Source of the DNA: Siphonodentalium dalli | Taxonomy: Eukaryota > Mollusca > Scaphopoda > Gadilida > Siphonodentaliidae | DNA: 64,000 nucleotides | Direction: 5' to 3' | NCBI GenBank assembly: GCA_032622095.1 | Contig: CP136063.1 | Span: 271,617,426-271,681,425, forward strand | Shown here: positions 1 to 14,016 of the stretch, one piece after another | Position numbering within the stretch: the first letter of the stretch is position 1 | Layout of the letters: the number at the start of each line of letters is the position of its first letter | Translations under genes and position numbers: made by a program | The notes under the pieces: generated by a model | Told to the model about the DNA's origin: nothing | Databases searched by the model: none | What the model saw: only the letters and a program-made list of their open reading frames with translations

Positions 1-564
1 ATAAAGAACGTCCATTGTTATTCTTATTCCTGGTATGTTACAAATAAAGAACGCTCATTGTTAGTCTATTCCTGGTACGTTACAAATAAAGAGCGTTCAT
101 TGCTAGTCTATTCCAGGTATGTTACAAATAAAGAACGTTTATTGCTAATCTTATTCCTGGTATGTTACAAATAAAGAACGCTCATTTTTAGTTTTATTCC
201 TGGTATGTTACAAATAAAGAGCGTTCATTGTTAGTCCATTCCTGGTATGTTACAAATAAAGAGCGTTTATTGTTTGTCTATTCCTGGTATGTAACCAACA
301 AAGAACGTCTATTGTTAGTCTTATTCCTGGTATGTTACACATAAAGAGCGTTCATTGTTAGTATATTCATTGTTTGTAACCAATAAAGACCGTTCATTGT
401 TAGTCTTAGTCATGGTATGTTACAAATAAAGAGCGTCCCGTATTAGTATATTCATTGTATGTTACACATAAAGATCGTTCATTGTTAGTCTTACACATTG
501 TATGTTACAAATAAAGAGCGTTCATTGTTAGTCTATTCCTGGTTTGTTACAAATAAATAACGCT

Positions 565-585
565 CATTGTTATATAGTCTATTAT
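565..585 (+). repeat. 46-bp monomer variant with 4-bp TATA insertion
   Basis: The usual ATTGTTAGTC is expanded to ATTGTTATATAGTC, adding 4 bp and giving a 46-bp monomer. The variant recurs at set places in the higher-order units, for example near 3,895, 4,113, 5,178, 7,710, 7,893, 13,108, 16,290, 17,573, 21,297, 26,222, 33,729, 37,454, 41,738, 46,019, 51,070, 56,077 and 60,315. It is also preceded in most cases by TTTGTTACAAATAAATAACG. A TATA-like promoter role cannot be supported from sequence; I treat it as a variant monomer. Confidence 0.8.
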
Positions 586-2017
586 TGGTATGTTACAAAT
601 AAAGAGCGTTCATTGTTAGTCTTACTCCTGGTATGTTACAAATAAAGAACGCTCATTGTTAGTCTATTCCTGGTATGTTATAAATAAAGAGCGTTCCTTG
701 TTAGTATATTCATGGTATGTTACAATTAAAGATCGTGCATTGTTAGTCTTATTCCTGGTATGTTACACATAAAGAGCGTTCATTGTTAGTCTACTCATTG
801 TATATTACCAATAAAGAGCGTTCCTTGTTAGAAAATTCATGGTATGTTACAAATAAAGATCGTTCATTGTTAGTCTTATTCCTGGTATGTTACAAATAAA
901 GAACGCTCATTGTTAGTCTATTCCTGGTATGTTACAAATAAAGAGCGTTAATTGTTAGTCTATTCCTGGTATGTAACCAACAAGGAACGTCCATTGTTAG
1001 TCTTATTCATGGTACGTTACAAATAAAGAGCGTTCATTGCTAGTCTTACTCCTGGTATGTGACAAATAAAGAACGCTCATTATTAGTCTTACTCTTGGTA
1101 GGTTACATATAAAGAGCGTTGATTGATAGTCTATTATTGGTATGTTACATATAAAGAACGCTCATTGTTAGTCTTATTCCTGGTATGTTACAAATAAAGA
1201 GTGTTCATTGTTAGTCTTACTCCTGGTATGTTACAAATAAAGAACGCTCATTGCTAGTCTATTCCTGGTATGTTACAAATAAAGAGCGTTCATTGTTAGT
1301 CTTATTCCTGGTATGTTACAAATAAATAACGCTCATTGTTAGTCCTTTCCTGGTGTGTTACAAATAAAGAGCGTTCATTGTTAGTCTATACCTGGTATGA
1401 TACAAATAAAGAGCGTTCATTGTTAGTCTACTCATTGTATATTACCAATAAAGAGCGTTCCTTGTTAGAAAATTCATGGTATGTTACAAATAAAGAACGC
1501 TCATTGTTCGTCTTTTCCTGGTATGTTACAAATAAAGAGCGTTCATCGTTAGTCTATTCCTGGTATGTTACAAATAAAGAACGCTCATTGTTAGTCTATT
1601 CCTGGTATGTTACAAATAAAGAACGCTCATTGTTCGTCTATTCCTGGTATGTTACAAATAAAGAGCGTTCATCGTTAGTCTATTCCTGGTATGTTACAAA
1701 TAAAGAGCGTTCATTGTTAGTCTATTCCTGATATATTACTCATAAAGAACGTTCATTGTTAGTCTTACTCCTGGTATGTTACAAATAAAGAATGTTCATT
1801 GTTAGTCTATTCCTGGTATGTTACACATAAAGAGCGTTCATTGTCAGTCTACTCGTTGTATATTACCAATAAGAGCGTCCCTTGTTAGTATATTCATGGT
1901 ATGTTACAAATAAAGATCGTTCATTGTTAGTCTTATTCCTGGTATGTTACAAATAAAGAGCGTTCATTGTTAGTCTTACACATTGTATGTTACAAATAAA
2001 GAGCGTTCACTGTTAGT

Positions 2018-2047
2018 CACCTCCTGACAAATAACCAATACTGAGCG
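2018..2047 (+). repeat. Divergent marker monomer CACCTCCTGAC (first of 15)
   Basis: The most divergent monomer in the array: TGTTAGTCACCTCCTGAC is followed by AAATAACCAATACTGAGCG, so the usual GGTATGTTAC is missing and the monomer is shortened. It occurs once per ~4-kb period, starting at 2,018, 7,430, 11,168, 15,278, 19,781, 23,928, 27,288, 31,435, 35,938, 39,708, 43,994, 50,058, 54,561, 58,331 and 62,569. The spacings are 5,412, 3,738, 4,110, 4,503, 4,147, 3,360, 4,147, 4,503, 3,770, 4,286, 6,064, 4,503, 3,770 and 4,238. It is the best single marker for phasing the higher-order structure. Confidence 0.9.
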
Positions 2048-4609
2048 TTCATTGTTAGTCTATTCCTGGTATGTTACCAATAAAGATCATTCATTGTTAG
2101 TCTTATTCCTGTGATGTTACAAATAAAGAGCGTTAATTGTTAGTCTATTCTTGGTATGTTACAAATAAAGAGCGTTCATTGTTAGTCTTACTCCTGGTAT
2201 GTTACAAATAAAGAACGCTCATTGTTAGTCTATTCCTGGTATGTTATAAATAAAGAGCGTTCCTTGTTAGTATATTCATGTTATGTTACAAATAAAGATC
2301 GTGCATTGTTAGTCTTATTCCTGGTATGTTACACATAAAGAGCGTTCATTGTTAGTCTACTCATTGTTTATTACCAATAAAGAGCGTTCCTTGTTAGAAA
2401 ATTCATGGTATGTTACAAATAAAGATCGTTCATTGTTAGTCTTATTCCTGGTATGTTACAAATAAAGAACGCTCATTGTTAGTCTATTTCTGGTATGTTA
2501 CAAATAAAGAGCGTTAATTGTTAGTCTATTCCTGGTATGTAACCAACAAGGAACGTCCATTGTTAGTCTTACTCCTGGTATGTTACAAATAAAGAACGCT
2601 CATTATTAGTCTTACTCTTGGTATGTTACATATAAAGAGCGTTGATTGATAGTCTATTATTGGTATGTTACATATAAAGAACGCTCATTGTTAGTCTTAC
2701 TCCTGGTATGTTACAAATAAAGAGTGTTCATTGTTAGTCTTACTCCTGGTATGTTACAAATAAAGAACGCTCATTGCTAGTCTATTCCTGGTATGTTACA
2801 AATAAAAAGCGTTCATTGTTAGTCTTATTCCTGGTATGTTACAAATAAATAACGCTCATTGTTAGTCTATTCCTGGTATGTTACAAATAAAGAGCGTTCA
2901 TTGTTAGTCTTATTCCTTGTATGTTACAAATAAAGAACGCGCATTGTTAGTCTTATTCCTGGTATGTTACAAATAAAGAACGCTCATTGTTCGTCTATTC
3001 CTGGTATGTTACAAATAAAGAGCGTTCATCGTTAGTCTATTCCTGGTATGTTACAAATAAAGAACGCTCATTGTTAGTCTATTCCTGGTATGTTACACAT
3101 AAAGAGCGTTATCGTTAGTCTATTCCAGGTATGTTACAAATAAAGAACGCTCATTGTTTGTATATTCCTGGTATGTTACAAATAAAGAACACTCATTGTT
3201 AGTCTATTCCTGGTATGTTATAAATACAGAGCGTTCATTGTTAGTCTATTCCTGATATATTACACATACAGAACGCTCATTGTTAGTCTTACTCCTGGTA
3301 TGTTACAAATACAGAACGCTTATTGTTAGTCTTACTCCTGGTATGTTACAAATCAAGAACGTTCATTGTTAGTCTTACTCCTGGTATGTGACAAATAAAG
3401 AGAGTTCATTGTTAGTCTATTCCTGGTATGTTACAAATAAAGAACGCTCATTGTTAGTCTATTCCTGGATTGTAACCAACAAAGAACGTCTATTGTTAGT
3501 CTTATTCATGGTATGTTACAAATAAAGAACGCTCATTGTTAGTCTATTACTGGTATGTTACAAATAAAGAGCGTTCATCGTTAGTCTATTGCTGGTATGT
3601 TAAAAATAAAGAACGCTCATTGTTAGTCTATTCCTGGTATGTTACAAATAAAGAGCGTTCATCGTTAGTCTATTCCTGGTATGTTACAAATAAAGAACGC
3701 TCATTACACATAAAGAACGCTCATTGTTAGTCTTACTCCTGGTATGTTACAAATAAAGAGCGTTCATTGTTAGTCTTACTCCTGGTATGTTACAAATACA
3801 GAATGTTCACTGTTAGTCTATTCCTGGTATGTTACAAATCAAGAGCGTTCATTGTTAGTCTATTCCTGTTATGTTACAAATAAAGAACGCTCATTGTTAT
3901 ATAGTCTATTCCTAGTATGTTACAAATAAAGAGCGTTCATTGTTAGTCTTACTCCTGGTATGTTACAAATAAAGAGCGTTCATTGTTAGTCTTACTCCTG
4001 GTATGTTACAAATACAGAATGTTCATTGTTAGTCTATTCCTGGTATGTTACAAATCAAGAGTGTTCATTCTTAGTCTATTCCTGTTATGTTACAAATAAA
4101 GAACGCTCAATGTTATATAGTCTATTCCTAGTATGTTACAAATAAAGAGCGTTCATTGTTAGTCTTACTCCTGGTATGTTACAAATAAAGAACGCTCATT
4201 GTTAGTCTATTCCTGGTATGTTATAAATAAAGAGCGTTCATTGTTAGTCTTACTTCTGGTATGTTACCAATACAGAACGCTCATTGTTAGTCTTATTCCT
4301 GGTATGTTACAAATAAAGAGCGTTCATTGTTAGTCTATTCCTGGTATGTTACCAATAAAGCTCATTCATTGTTAGTCTTATTCCTGTGATGTTACAAATA
4401 AAGAGCGTTCATTGTTAGTCTATTCCTGGTACGTTACAAATAAAGAGCGTGTATTGTTAGTCTATTCCTGATATGTAACCAACAAAGCACGTCCATTGTT
4501 AGTCTTATTCCTGGTATGTTACACATAAAGAGCGTTCATTGTTAGTCTTATTCCTGGTATGTTACAAATAAAGAACGCTCATTGTTAGTCTATTCCTGGT
4601 ATGTTACAT

Positions 4610-7600
4610 ATAAAGAACGTCCATTGTTATTCTTATTCCTGGTATGTTACAAATAAAGAACGCTCATTGTTAGTCTATTCCTGGTATGTTACAAATAAAG
4701 AGCGTTCATTGCTAGTCTATTCCAGGTATGTTACAAATAAAGAACGTTTATTGCTAATCTTATTCCTGGTATGTTACAAATAAAGAACGCTCATTTTTAG
4801 TTTTATTCCTGGTATGTTACAAATAAAGAGCGTTCATTGTTAGTCTATTCCTGGTATGTTACAAATAAAGAGCGTTTATTGTTTGTCTATTCCTGGTATG
4901 TAACCAACAAAGAACGTCTATTGTTAGTCTTATTCCTGGTATGTTACACATAAAGAGCGTTCATTGTTAGTATATTCATTGTTTGTTACCAATAAAAACC
5001 GTTCATTGTTAGTCTTAGTCATGGTATGTTACAAATAAAGAGCGTCCCGTATTAGTATATTCATGGTATGTTACACATAAAGATCGTTCATTGTTAGTCT
5101 TACACATTGTATGTTACAAATAAAGAGCGTTCATTGTTAGTCTATTCCTGGTTTGTTACAAATAGATAACGCTCATTGTTATATAGTCTATTATTGGTAT
5201 GTTACAAATAAAGAGCGTTCATTGTTAGTCTTACTCCTGGTATGTTACAAATAAAGAACACTCATTGTTAGTCTATTCCTGGTATGTTATAAATAAAGAG
5301 CGTTCCTTGTTAGTATATTCATGGTATGTTACAATTAAAGATCGTGCATTGTTAGTCTTATTCCTGGTATGTTACACATAAAGAGCGTTCATTGTTAGTC
5401 TACTCATTGTATATTACCAATAAAGAGCGTTCCTTGTTAGAAAATTCATGGTATGTTACAAATAAAGATCGTTCATTGTTAGTCTTATTCCTGGTATGTT
5501 ACAAATAAAGAACGCTCATTGTTAGTCTATTCCTGGTATGTTACAAATAAAGAGCGTTAATTGTTAGTCTATTCCTGGTATGTAACCAACTAGGAACGTC
5601 CATTGTTAGTCTTATTCATGGTATGTTACAAATAAAGAGCGTTCATTGCTAGTCTTACTCCTGGTATGTGACAAATAAAGAACGCTCATTATTAGTCTTA
5701 CTCTTGGTAGGTTACATATAAAGAGCGTTGATTGATAGTCTATTATTGGTATGTTACATATAAAGAACGCTCATTGTTAGTCTTACTCCTGGTATGTTAC
5801 AAATAAAGAGTGTTCATTGTTAGTCTTACTCCTGGTATGTTACAAATAAAGAACGCTCATTGCTAGTCTATTCCTGGTATGTTACAAATAAAGAGCGTTC
5901 ATTGTTAGTCTTATTCCTGGTATGTTACAAATAAATAACGCTCATTGTTAGTCTATTCCTGGTGTGTTACAAATAAAGAGCGTTCATTGTTAGTCTATAC
6001 CTGGTATGATACAAATAAAGAGCGTTCATTGTTAGTCTACTCATTGTATATTACCAATAAAGAGCGTTCCTTGTTAGAAAATTCATGGTATGTTACAAAT
6101 AAAGAACGCTCATTGTTCGTCTTTGCCTGGTATGTTACAAATAAAGAGCGTTCATCGTTAGTCTATTCCTGGTATGTTACAAATAAAGAACGCTCATTGT
6201 TAGTCTATTCCTGGTATGTTACAAATAAAGAACGCTCATTGTTCGTCTATTCCTGGTATGTTACAAATAAAGAGCGTTCATCGTTAGTCTATTCCTGGTA
6301 TGTTACAAATAAAGAACGCTCATTGTTAGTCTATTCCTGGTATGTTACAAATAAAGAGCGTTCATCGTTAGTCTATTCCTGGTATGTTACAAATAAAGAA
6401 CGCTCATTGATTGTCTATTCCTGGTATGTTACAAATAAAGAACACTCATTGTTAGTCTATTCCTGGTATGTTATAAATAAAGAGCGTTCATTGTTAGTCT
6501 ATTCATGATATATTACACATAAAGAACGCTCATTGTTAGTCTTACTCCTGGTATGTTACAAATAAAGAACGCTCATTGTTAGTCTTACTCCTGGTATGTT
6601 ACAAATAAAGAGCGTTCATTGTTAGTCTTACTCCTGGTATGTTACAAATAAAGAGAGTTCATTGTTAGTCTATTCCTGGTATGTTACAAATAAAGAACCC
6701 TCTTTGTTAGTCTATTCCTGGATTGTAACCAACAAAGAACGTCCATTGTTAGTCTTATTCATGGTATGTTACAAATAAAGAACGCTCATTGTTAGTCTAT
6801 TCCTGGTATGTTACAAATAAAGAGCGTTCATCGTTAGTCTATTCCTGGTATGTTACAAATAAAGAACGCTCATTGTTAGTCTATTCCTGGTATGTTACAA
6901 ATAAAGAGCGTTCATCGTTAGTCTATTCCTGGTATGTTGCAAATAAAGAACTCTCATTGTTTGTCTATTCCAGGTATGTTACAAATAAAGAACGCTCATC
7001 GTTAGTCTATTCCTGGTATGTTATAAATAAAGAGCGTTTATTGTTAGTCTATTCCTCGTTTGTTATAAATAAAGAGCGTTCATTGTTAGTCTATTCCTGA
7101 TATATTACACATAAAGAACGCTCATTGTTAATCTTACTCCTGGTATGTTACAAATAAAGAATGTTCATTGTTAGTCTATTCCAGGTATGTTACACATAAA
7201 GAGCGTACATTGTCAGTCTACTCATTGTATATTACCAATAAGAGCGTCCCTTGTTAGTATATTCATGGTATGTTACAAATAAAGATCGTTCATTGTTAGT
7301 CTTACACATTGTATGTTACAAATAAAGATCGTTCATTGTTAGTCTTATTCCTGGTATGTTACAAATAAAGAGCGTTCATTGTTAGTCTTACACATTGTAT
7401 GTTACAAATAAAGAGCGTTCACTGTTAGTCACCTCCTGACAAATAACCAATACTGAGCGTTCATTGTTAGTCTATTCCTGGTATGTTACCAATAAAGATC
7501 ATTCATTGTTAGTCTTATTCCTGTGATGTTACAAATAAACAGCGTTAATTGTTAGTCTATTCTTGGTATGTTACAAATAAAGAGCGTTCATTGTTAGTCT

Positions 7601-8390
7601 TACTCCTGGTATGTTACAAATAAAGAACACTCATTGTTAGTCTATTCCTGGTATGTTACAAATCAAGAGCGTTCATTGTTAGTCTATTCCTGTTATGTTA
7701 CAAATAAAGAACGCTCATTGTTATATAGTCTATTCCTAGTATGTTACAAATAAAGAGCGTTCATTGTTAGTCTTACTCCTGGTATGTTACAAATACAGAA
7801 TGTTCATTGTTAGTCTATTCCTGGTATGTTACAAATCAAGAGTGTTCATTCTTAGTCTATTCCTGTTATGTTACAAATAAAGAACGCTCAATGTTATATA
7901 GTCTATTCCTAGTATGTTACAAATAAAGAGCGTTCATTGTTAGTCTTACTCCTGGTAGGTAACAAATAAAGAACGCTCATTGTTAGTCTATTCCTGGTAT
8001 GTTATAAATAAAGAGCGTTCATTGTTAGTCTTACTTCTGGTATGTTACCAATACAGAACGCTCATTGTTAGTCTTATTCCTGGTATGTTACAAATAAAGA
8101 GCGTTCATTGTTAGTCTATTCCTGGTATGTTACCAATAAAGCTCATTCATTGTTAGTCTTATTCCTGTGATGTTACAAATAAAGAGCGTTCATTGTTAGT
8201 CTATTCCTGGTACGTTACAAATAAAGAGCGTGTATTGTTAGTCTATTCCTGGTATGTAACCAACAAAGCACGTCCATTGTTAGTCTTATTCCTGGTATGT
8301 TACACATAAAGAGCGTTCATTGTTAGTCTTATTCCTGGTATGTTACAAATAAAGAACGCTCATTGTTAGTCTATTCCTGGTATGTTACAT
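4610..8390 (+). repeat. Higher-order repeat copy R2 (3,781 bp)
   Basis: R2 aligns to R3 at +3,781: the CTCATTTTTAG monomer is at 4,790 and 8,571, and the 42-bp-only runs starting at 5,945 and 6,789 recur at 9,726 and 10,570. The marker CACCTCCTGAC at 7,430 is followed by its copy at 11,168, an offset of 3,738. The 43-bp difference is one extra monomer in R2 near 7,290-7,335. Around 7,640-7,660 R2 jumps from sequence like R1 2.24 kb to sequence like R1 3.83 kb, a deletion of about 1.6 kb relative to R1. Single-base differences from R3 are few. No gene is visible. Confidence 0.87.
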
Positions 8391-11300
8391 ATAAAGAACG
8401 TCCATTGTTATTCTTATTCCTGGTATGTTACAAATAAAGAACGCTCATTGTTAGTCTATTCCTGGTATGTTACAAATAAAGAGCGTTCATTGCTAGTCTA
8501 TTCCAGGTATGTTACAAATAAAGAACGTTTATTGCTAATCTTATTCCTGGTATGTTACAAATAAAGAACGCTCATTTTTAGTTTTATTCCTGGTATGTTA
8601 CAAATAAAGAGCGTTCATTGTTAGTCTATTCCTGGTATGTTACAAATAAAGAGCGTTTATTGTTTGTCTATTCCTGGTATGTAACCAACAAAGAACGTCT
8701 ATTGTTAGTCTTATTCCTGGTATGTTACACATAAAGAGCGTTCATTGTTAGTATATTCATTGTTTGTCACCAATAAAGACCGTTCATTGTTAGTCTTAGT
8801 CATGGTATGTTACAAATAAAGAGCGTCCCGTATTAGTATATTCATGGTATGTTACACATAAAGATCGTTCATTGTTAGTCTTACACATTGTATGTTACAA
8901 ATAAAGAGCGTTCATTGTTAGTCTATTCCTGGTTTGTTACAAATAAATAACGCTCATTGTTATATATTCTATTATTGGTATGTTACAAATAAAGAGCGTT
9001 CATTGTTAGTCTTACTCCTGGTATGTTACAAATAAAGAACGCTCATTGTTAGTCTATTCCTGGGATGTTATAAATAAAGAGCGTTCCTTGTTAGTATATT
9101 CATGGTATGTTACAATTAAAGATCGTGCATTGTTAGTCTTATTCCTGGTATGTTACACATAAAGAGCGTTCATTGTTAGTCTACTCATTGTATATTACCA
9201 ATAAAGAGCGTTCCTTGTTAGAAAATTCATGGTATGTTACAAATAAAGATCGTTCATTGTTAGTCTTATTCCTGGTATGTTACAAATAAAGAACGCTCAT
9301 TGTTAGTCTATTCCTGGTATGTTACAAATAAAGAGCGTTAATTGTTAGTCTATTCCTGGTATGTAACCAACAAGGAACGTCCATTGTTAGTCTTATTCAT
9401 GGTATGTTACAAATAAAGAGCGTTCATTGCTAGTCTTACTCCTGGTATGTGACAAATAAAGAACGCTCATTATTAGTCTTACTCTTGGTAGGTTACATAT
9501 AAAGAGCGTTGATTGATAGTCTATTATTGGTATGTTACATATAAAGAACGCTCATTGTTAGTCTTACTCCTGGTATGTTACAAATAAAGAGTGTTCATTG
9601 TTAGTCTTACTCCTGGTATGTTACAAATAAAGAACGCTCATTGCTAGTCTATTCCTGGTATGTTACAAATAAAGAGCGTTCATTGTTAGTCTTATTCCTG
9701 GTATGTTACAAATAAATAACGCTCATTGTTAGTCTATTCCTGGTGTGTTACAAATAAAGAGCGTTCATTGTTAGTCTATACCTGGTATGATACAAATAAA
9801 GAGCGTTCATTGTTAGTCTACTCATTGTATATTACCAATAAAGAGCGTTCCTTGTTAGAAAATTCATGGTATGTTACAAATAAAGAACGCTCATTGTTCG
9901 TCTTTTCCTGGTATGTTACAAATAAAGAGCGTTCATCGTTAGTCTATTCCTGGTATGTTACAAATAAAGAACGCTCATTGTTAGTCTATTCCTGGTATGT
10001 TACAAATAAAGAACGCTCATTGTTCGTCTATTCCTGGTATGTTACAAATAAAGAGCGTTCATCGTTAGTCTATTCCTGGTATGTTACAAATAAAGAACGC
10101 TCATTGTTAGTCTATTCCTGGTATGTTACAAATAAAGAGCGTTCATCGTTAGTCTATTCCTGGTATGTTACAAATAAAGAACGCTCATTGATTGTCTATT
10201 CCTGGTATGTTACAAATAAAGAACACTCATTGTTAGTCTATTCCTGGTATGTTATAAATAAAGAGCGTTCATTGTTAGTGTATTTATGATATATTACACA
10301 TAAAGAACGCTCATTGTTAGTCTTACTCCTGGTATGTTACAAATAAAGAACGCTCATTGTTAGTCTTACTCCTGGTATGTTACAAATAAAGAGCGTTCAT
10401 TGTTAGTCTTACTCCTGGTATGTTACAAATAAAGAGAGTTCATTGTTAGTCTATTCCTGGTATGTTACAAATAAAGAACCCTCTTTGTTAGTCTATTCCT
10501 GGATTGTAACCAACAAAGAACGTCCATTGTTAGTCTTATTCATGGTATGTTACAAATAAAGAACGCTCATTGTTAGTCTATTCCTGGTATGTTACAAATA
10601 AAGAGCGTTCATCGTTAGTCTATTCCTGGTATGTTACAAATAAAGAACGCTCATTGTTAGTCTATTCCTGGTATGTTACAAATAAAGAGCGTTCATCGTT
10701 AGTCTATTCCTGGTATGTTACAAATAAAGAACTCTCATTGTTTGTCTATTCCTGGTATGTTACAAATAAAGAACGCTCATCGTTAGTCTATTCCTGGTAT
10801 GTTATAAATAAAGAGCGTTTATTGTTAGTCTATTCCTCGTTTGTTATAAATAAAGAGCGTTCATTGTTAGTCTATTCCTGATATATTACACATAAAGAAC
10901 GCTCATTGTTAGTCTTACTCCTGGTATGTTACAAATAAAGAATGTTCATTGTTAGTCTATTCCAGGTATGTTACACATAAAGAGCGTTCATTGTCAGTCT
11001 ACTCATTGTATATTACCAATAAGAGCGTCCCTTGTTAGTATATTCATGGTATGTTACAAATAAAGATCGTTCATTGTTAGTCTTATTCCTGGTATGTTAC
11101 AAATAAAGAGCGTTCATTGTTAGTCTTACACATTGTATGTTACAAATAAAGAGCGTTCACTGTTAGTCACCTCCTGACAAATAACCAATACTGAGCGTTC
11201 ATTGTTAGTCTATTCCTGGTATGTTACCAATAAAGATCATTCATTGTTAGTCTTATTCCTGTGATGTTACAAATAAAGAGCGTTAATTGTTAGTCTATTC

Positions 11301-12008
11301 TTGGTATGATACAAATAAAGAGCGTTCATTGTTAGTCTTACTCCTGGTATGTTACAAATAAAGAACGCTCATTGTTAGTCTATTCCTGGTATGTTATAAA
11401 TAAAGAGCGTTCCTTGTTAGTATATTCATGGTATGTTACAAATAAAGATCGTGCATTGTTAGTCTTATTCCTGGTATGTTACACATAAAGAGCGTTCATT
11501 GTTAGTCTACTCATTGTATATTACCAATAAAGAGCGTTCCTTGTTAGAAAATTCATGGTATGTTACAAATAAAGATCGTTCATTGTTAGTCTTATTCCTG
11601 GTATGTTACAAATAAAGAACGCTCATTGTTAGTCTATTCCTGGTATGTTACAAATAAAGAGCGTTAATTGTTAGTCTATTCCTGGTATGTAACCAACAAG
11701 GAACGTCCATTGTTAGTCTTACTCCTGGTATGTTACAAATAAAGAACGCTCATTATTAGTCTTATTCTTGGTATGTTACATATAAAGAGCGTTGATTGAT
11801 AGTCTATTATTGGTATGTTACATATAAAGAACGCTCATTGTTAGTCTTACTCCTGGTATGTTACAAATAAAGAGTGTTCATTGTTAGTCTTACTCCTGGT
11901 ATGTTACAAATAAAGAACGCTCATTGCTAGTCTATTCCTGGTATGTTACAAATAAAGAGCGTTCATTGTTAGTCTTATTCCTTGTATGTTACAAATAAAG
12001 AACGCTCA
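8391..12008 (+). repeat. Higher-order repeat copy R3
   Basis: R3 is the third copy of the left-hand HOR. It follows R2 at +3,781 to about 11.1 kb and keeps the R1-type stretch after the 11,168 marker (GAGCGTTCCTTGTTAG monomers at 11.4-11.6 kb) that R2 has lost. At its right end a TTATTCCTTGTATG monomer near 11,973 leads into a different block carrying the rare variant GGTATGCTAC. The right boundary is where the R-type order stops and is approximate. Confidence 0.78.
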
Positions 12009-14016
12009 TTGTTAGTCTATTCCTGGTATGCTACAAATAAAGAACGCTCATTGTTAGTCTATTCCTGGTGTGTTACAAATAAAGAGCGTTCATTGTTAGT
12101 CTATACCTGGTATGATACAAATAAAGAGCGTTCATTGTTAGTCTACTCATTGTATATTACCAATAAAGAGCGTTCCTTGTTAGAAAATTCATGGTATGTT
12201 ACAAATAAAGAACGCTCATTGTTCGCCTATTCCTGGTATGTTACAAATTAAGAGCGTTCATCGTTAGTCTATTCCTGGTATGTTACAAATAAAGAACGCT
12301 CATTGTTAGTCTATTCCTGGTATGTTACAAATAAAGAACGCTCATTGTTCGTCTATTCCTGGTATGTTACAAATAAAGAGCGTTTATCGTTAGTCTATTC
12401 CTGGTATGTTACAAATAAAGAACGCTCATTGTTAGTCTATTCCTGGTATGTTACAAACAAAGAGCGTTCATCGTTAGTCTATTCCTGGTATGTTACAAAT
12501 AAAGAACGCTCATTGTTTGTCTATTCCTGGTATGTTACAAATAAAGAACACTCATTGTTAGTCTATTCATGGTATGTTACAAATAAAGAGCGTTCATTGC
12601 TAGTCTATTACAGGTATGTTACAAATAAAGAACGTTTATTGCTAATCTTATTCCTGGTATGTTACAAATAAAGAACGCTCATTTTTAGTTTTATTCCTGG
12701 TATGTTACAAATAAAGAGCGTTCATTGTTAGTCTATTCATGGTATGTTACAAATAAAGAGCGTTTATTGTTTGTCTATTCCTGGTATGTAACCAACAAAG
12801 AACGTCCATTGTTAGTCTTATTCCTGGTATGTTACACATAAAGAGCGTTCATTGTTAGTATATTCATTGTTTGTTACCAATAAAGACCGTTCATTGTTAG
12901 TCTTAGTCATGGTATGTTACAAATAAAGAGCGTCCCTTGTTAGTATATTCATGGTATGTTACACATAAAGATCGTTCATTGTTAGTCTTATTCCTGGCAT
13001 GTTACAAATAAAGAGCGTTCATTGTTAGTCTTACACATTGTATGTTACAAATAAAGAGCGTTCTTTGTTAGTCTATTCCTGGTTTGTTACAAATAAATAA
13101 CGCTCATTGTTATATAGTCTATTCTTGGTATGTTACAAATAAAGAGCGTTCATTGTTAGTCTTACTCCTGGTATGTTACAAATAAAGAACGCTCATTGTT
13201 AGTCTATTCCTGGTATGTTATAAATAAAGAGCGTTCCTTGTTAGTATATTCATGGTATGTTACAATTAAAGATCGTGCATTGTTAGTCTTATTCCTGGTA
13301 TGTTACACATAAAGAGCGTTCATTGTTAGTCTACTCATTGTATATTACCAATAAAGAGCGTTCCTTGTTAGAAAATTCATGGTATGTTACAAATAAAGAT
13401 CGTTCATTGTTAGTCTTATTCCTGGTATGTTACAAATAAAGAACGCTCATTGTTAGTCTATTCCTGGTATGTTACAAATAAAGAGCGTTAATTGTTAGTC
13501 TATTCCTGGTATGTAACCAACAAGGAACGTCCATTGTTAGTCTTATTCATGGTATGTTACAAATAAAGAGCGTTCATTGCTAGTCTTACTCCTGGTATGT
13601 GACAAATAAAGAACGCTCATTATTAGTCTTACTCTTGGTAGGTTACATATAAAGAGCGTTGATTGATAGTCTATTATTGCTATGTTACATATAAAGAACG
13701 CTCATTGTTAGTCTTACTCCTGGTATGTTACAAATAAAGAGTGTTCATTGTTAGTCTTACTCCTGGTATGTTACAAATAAAGAACGCTCATTGCTAGTCT
13801 ATTCCTGGTATGTTACAAATAAAGAGCGTTCATTGTTAGTCTTATTCCTGGTATGTTACAAATAAATAACGCTCATTGTTAGTCTATTCCTGGTGTGTTA
13901 CAAATAAAGAGCGTTCATTGTTAGTCTATACCTGGTATGATACAAATAAAGAGCGTTCATTGTTAGTCTACTCATTGTATATTACCAATAAAGAGCGTTC
14001 CTTGTTAGAAAATTCA
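12009..14016 (+). repeat. Linker block D, recurring at 46.8-48.8 kb
   Basis: This block begins with the rare GGTATGCTAC monomer and includes a T-for-A change (ACAAATTAAGAGCG, near 12,242), the CTCATTTTTAG monomer at 12,678 and a TGGTGTGTTAC run from about 13,876. The same order, including the TTAAGAGCG variant, is found at 46,787-48,794 at an offset of 34,778. The block ends where the variant AATAAAAAACGCTC marks the start of the 8.65-kb unit. No gene is visible. Confidence 0.75.

Larger units (their letters stand above)
1..4609 (+). repeat. Higher-order repeat copy R1 (4,609 bp)
   Basis: Base 1 falls inside a monomer that recurs at 4,610, and the two stretches stay aligned at +4,609 through about 1.69 kb (the CTCATTTTTAG monomer at 181 and 4,790; the TGGTGTGTTAC monomer near 1,350 and 5,960). 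From about 1,722 the match jumps to +5,369, so R1 lacks about 760 bp (some 18 monomers) that R2 has. R1 in turn holds about 1.6 kb (roughly 2.24-3.83 kb) that is missing from R2. It contains the divergent CACCTCCTGAC marker at 2,018. The left edge of the window is arbitrary, so the true unit boundary is unknown. No gene is visible. Confidence 0.85.

Noticed and set aside
565-585. TATA-box promoter at TTGTTATATAGTC
   Set aside because: Only a 4-bp insertion in a satellite monomer, with no initiator, downstream gene or other promoter element.
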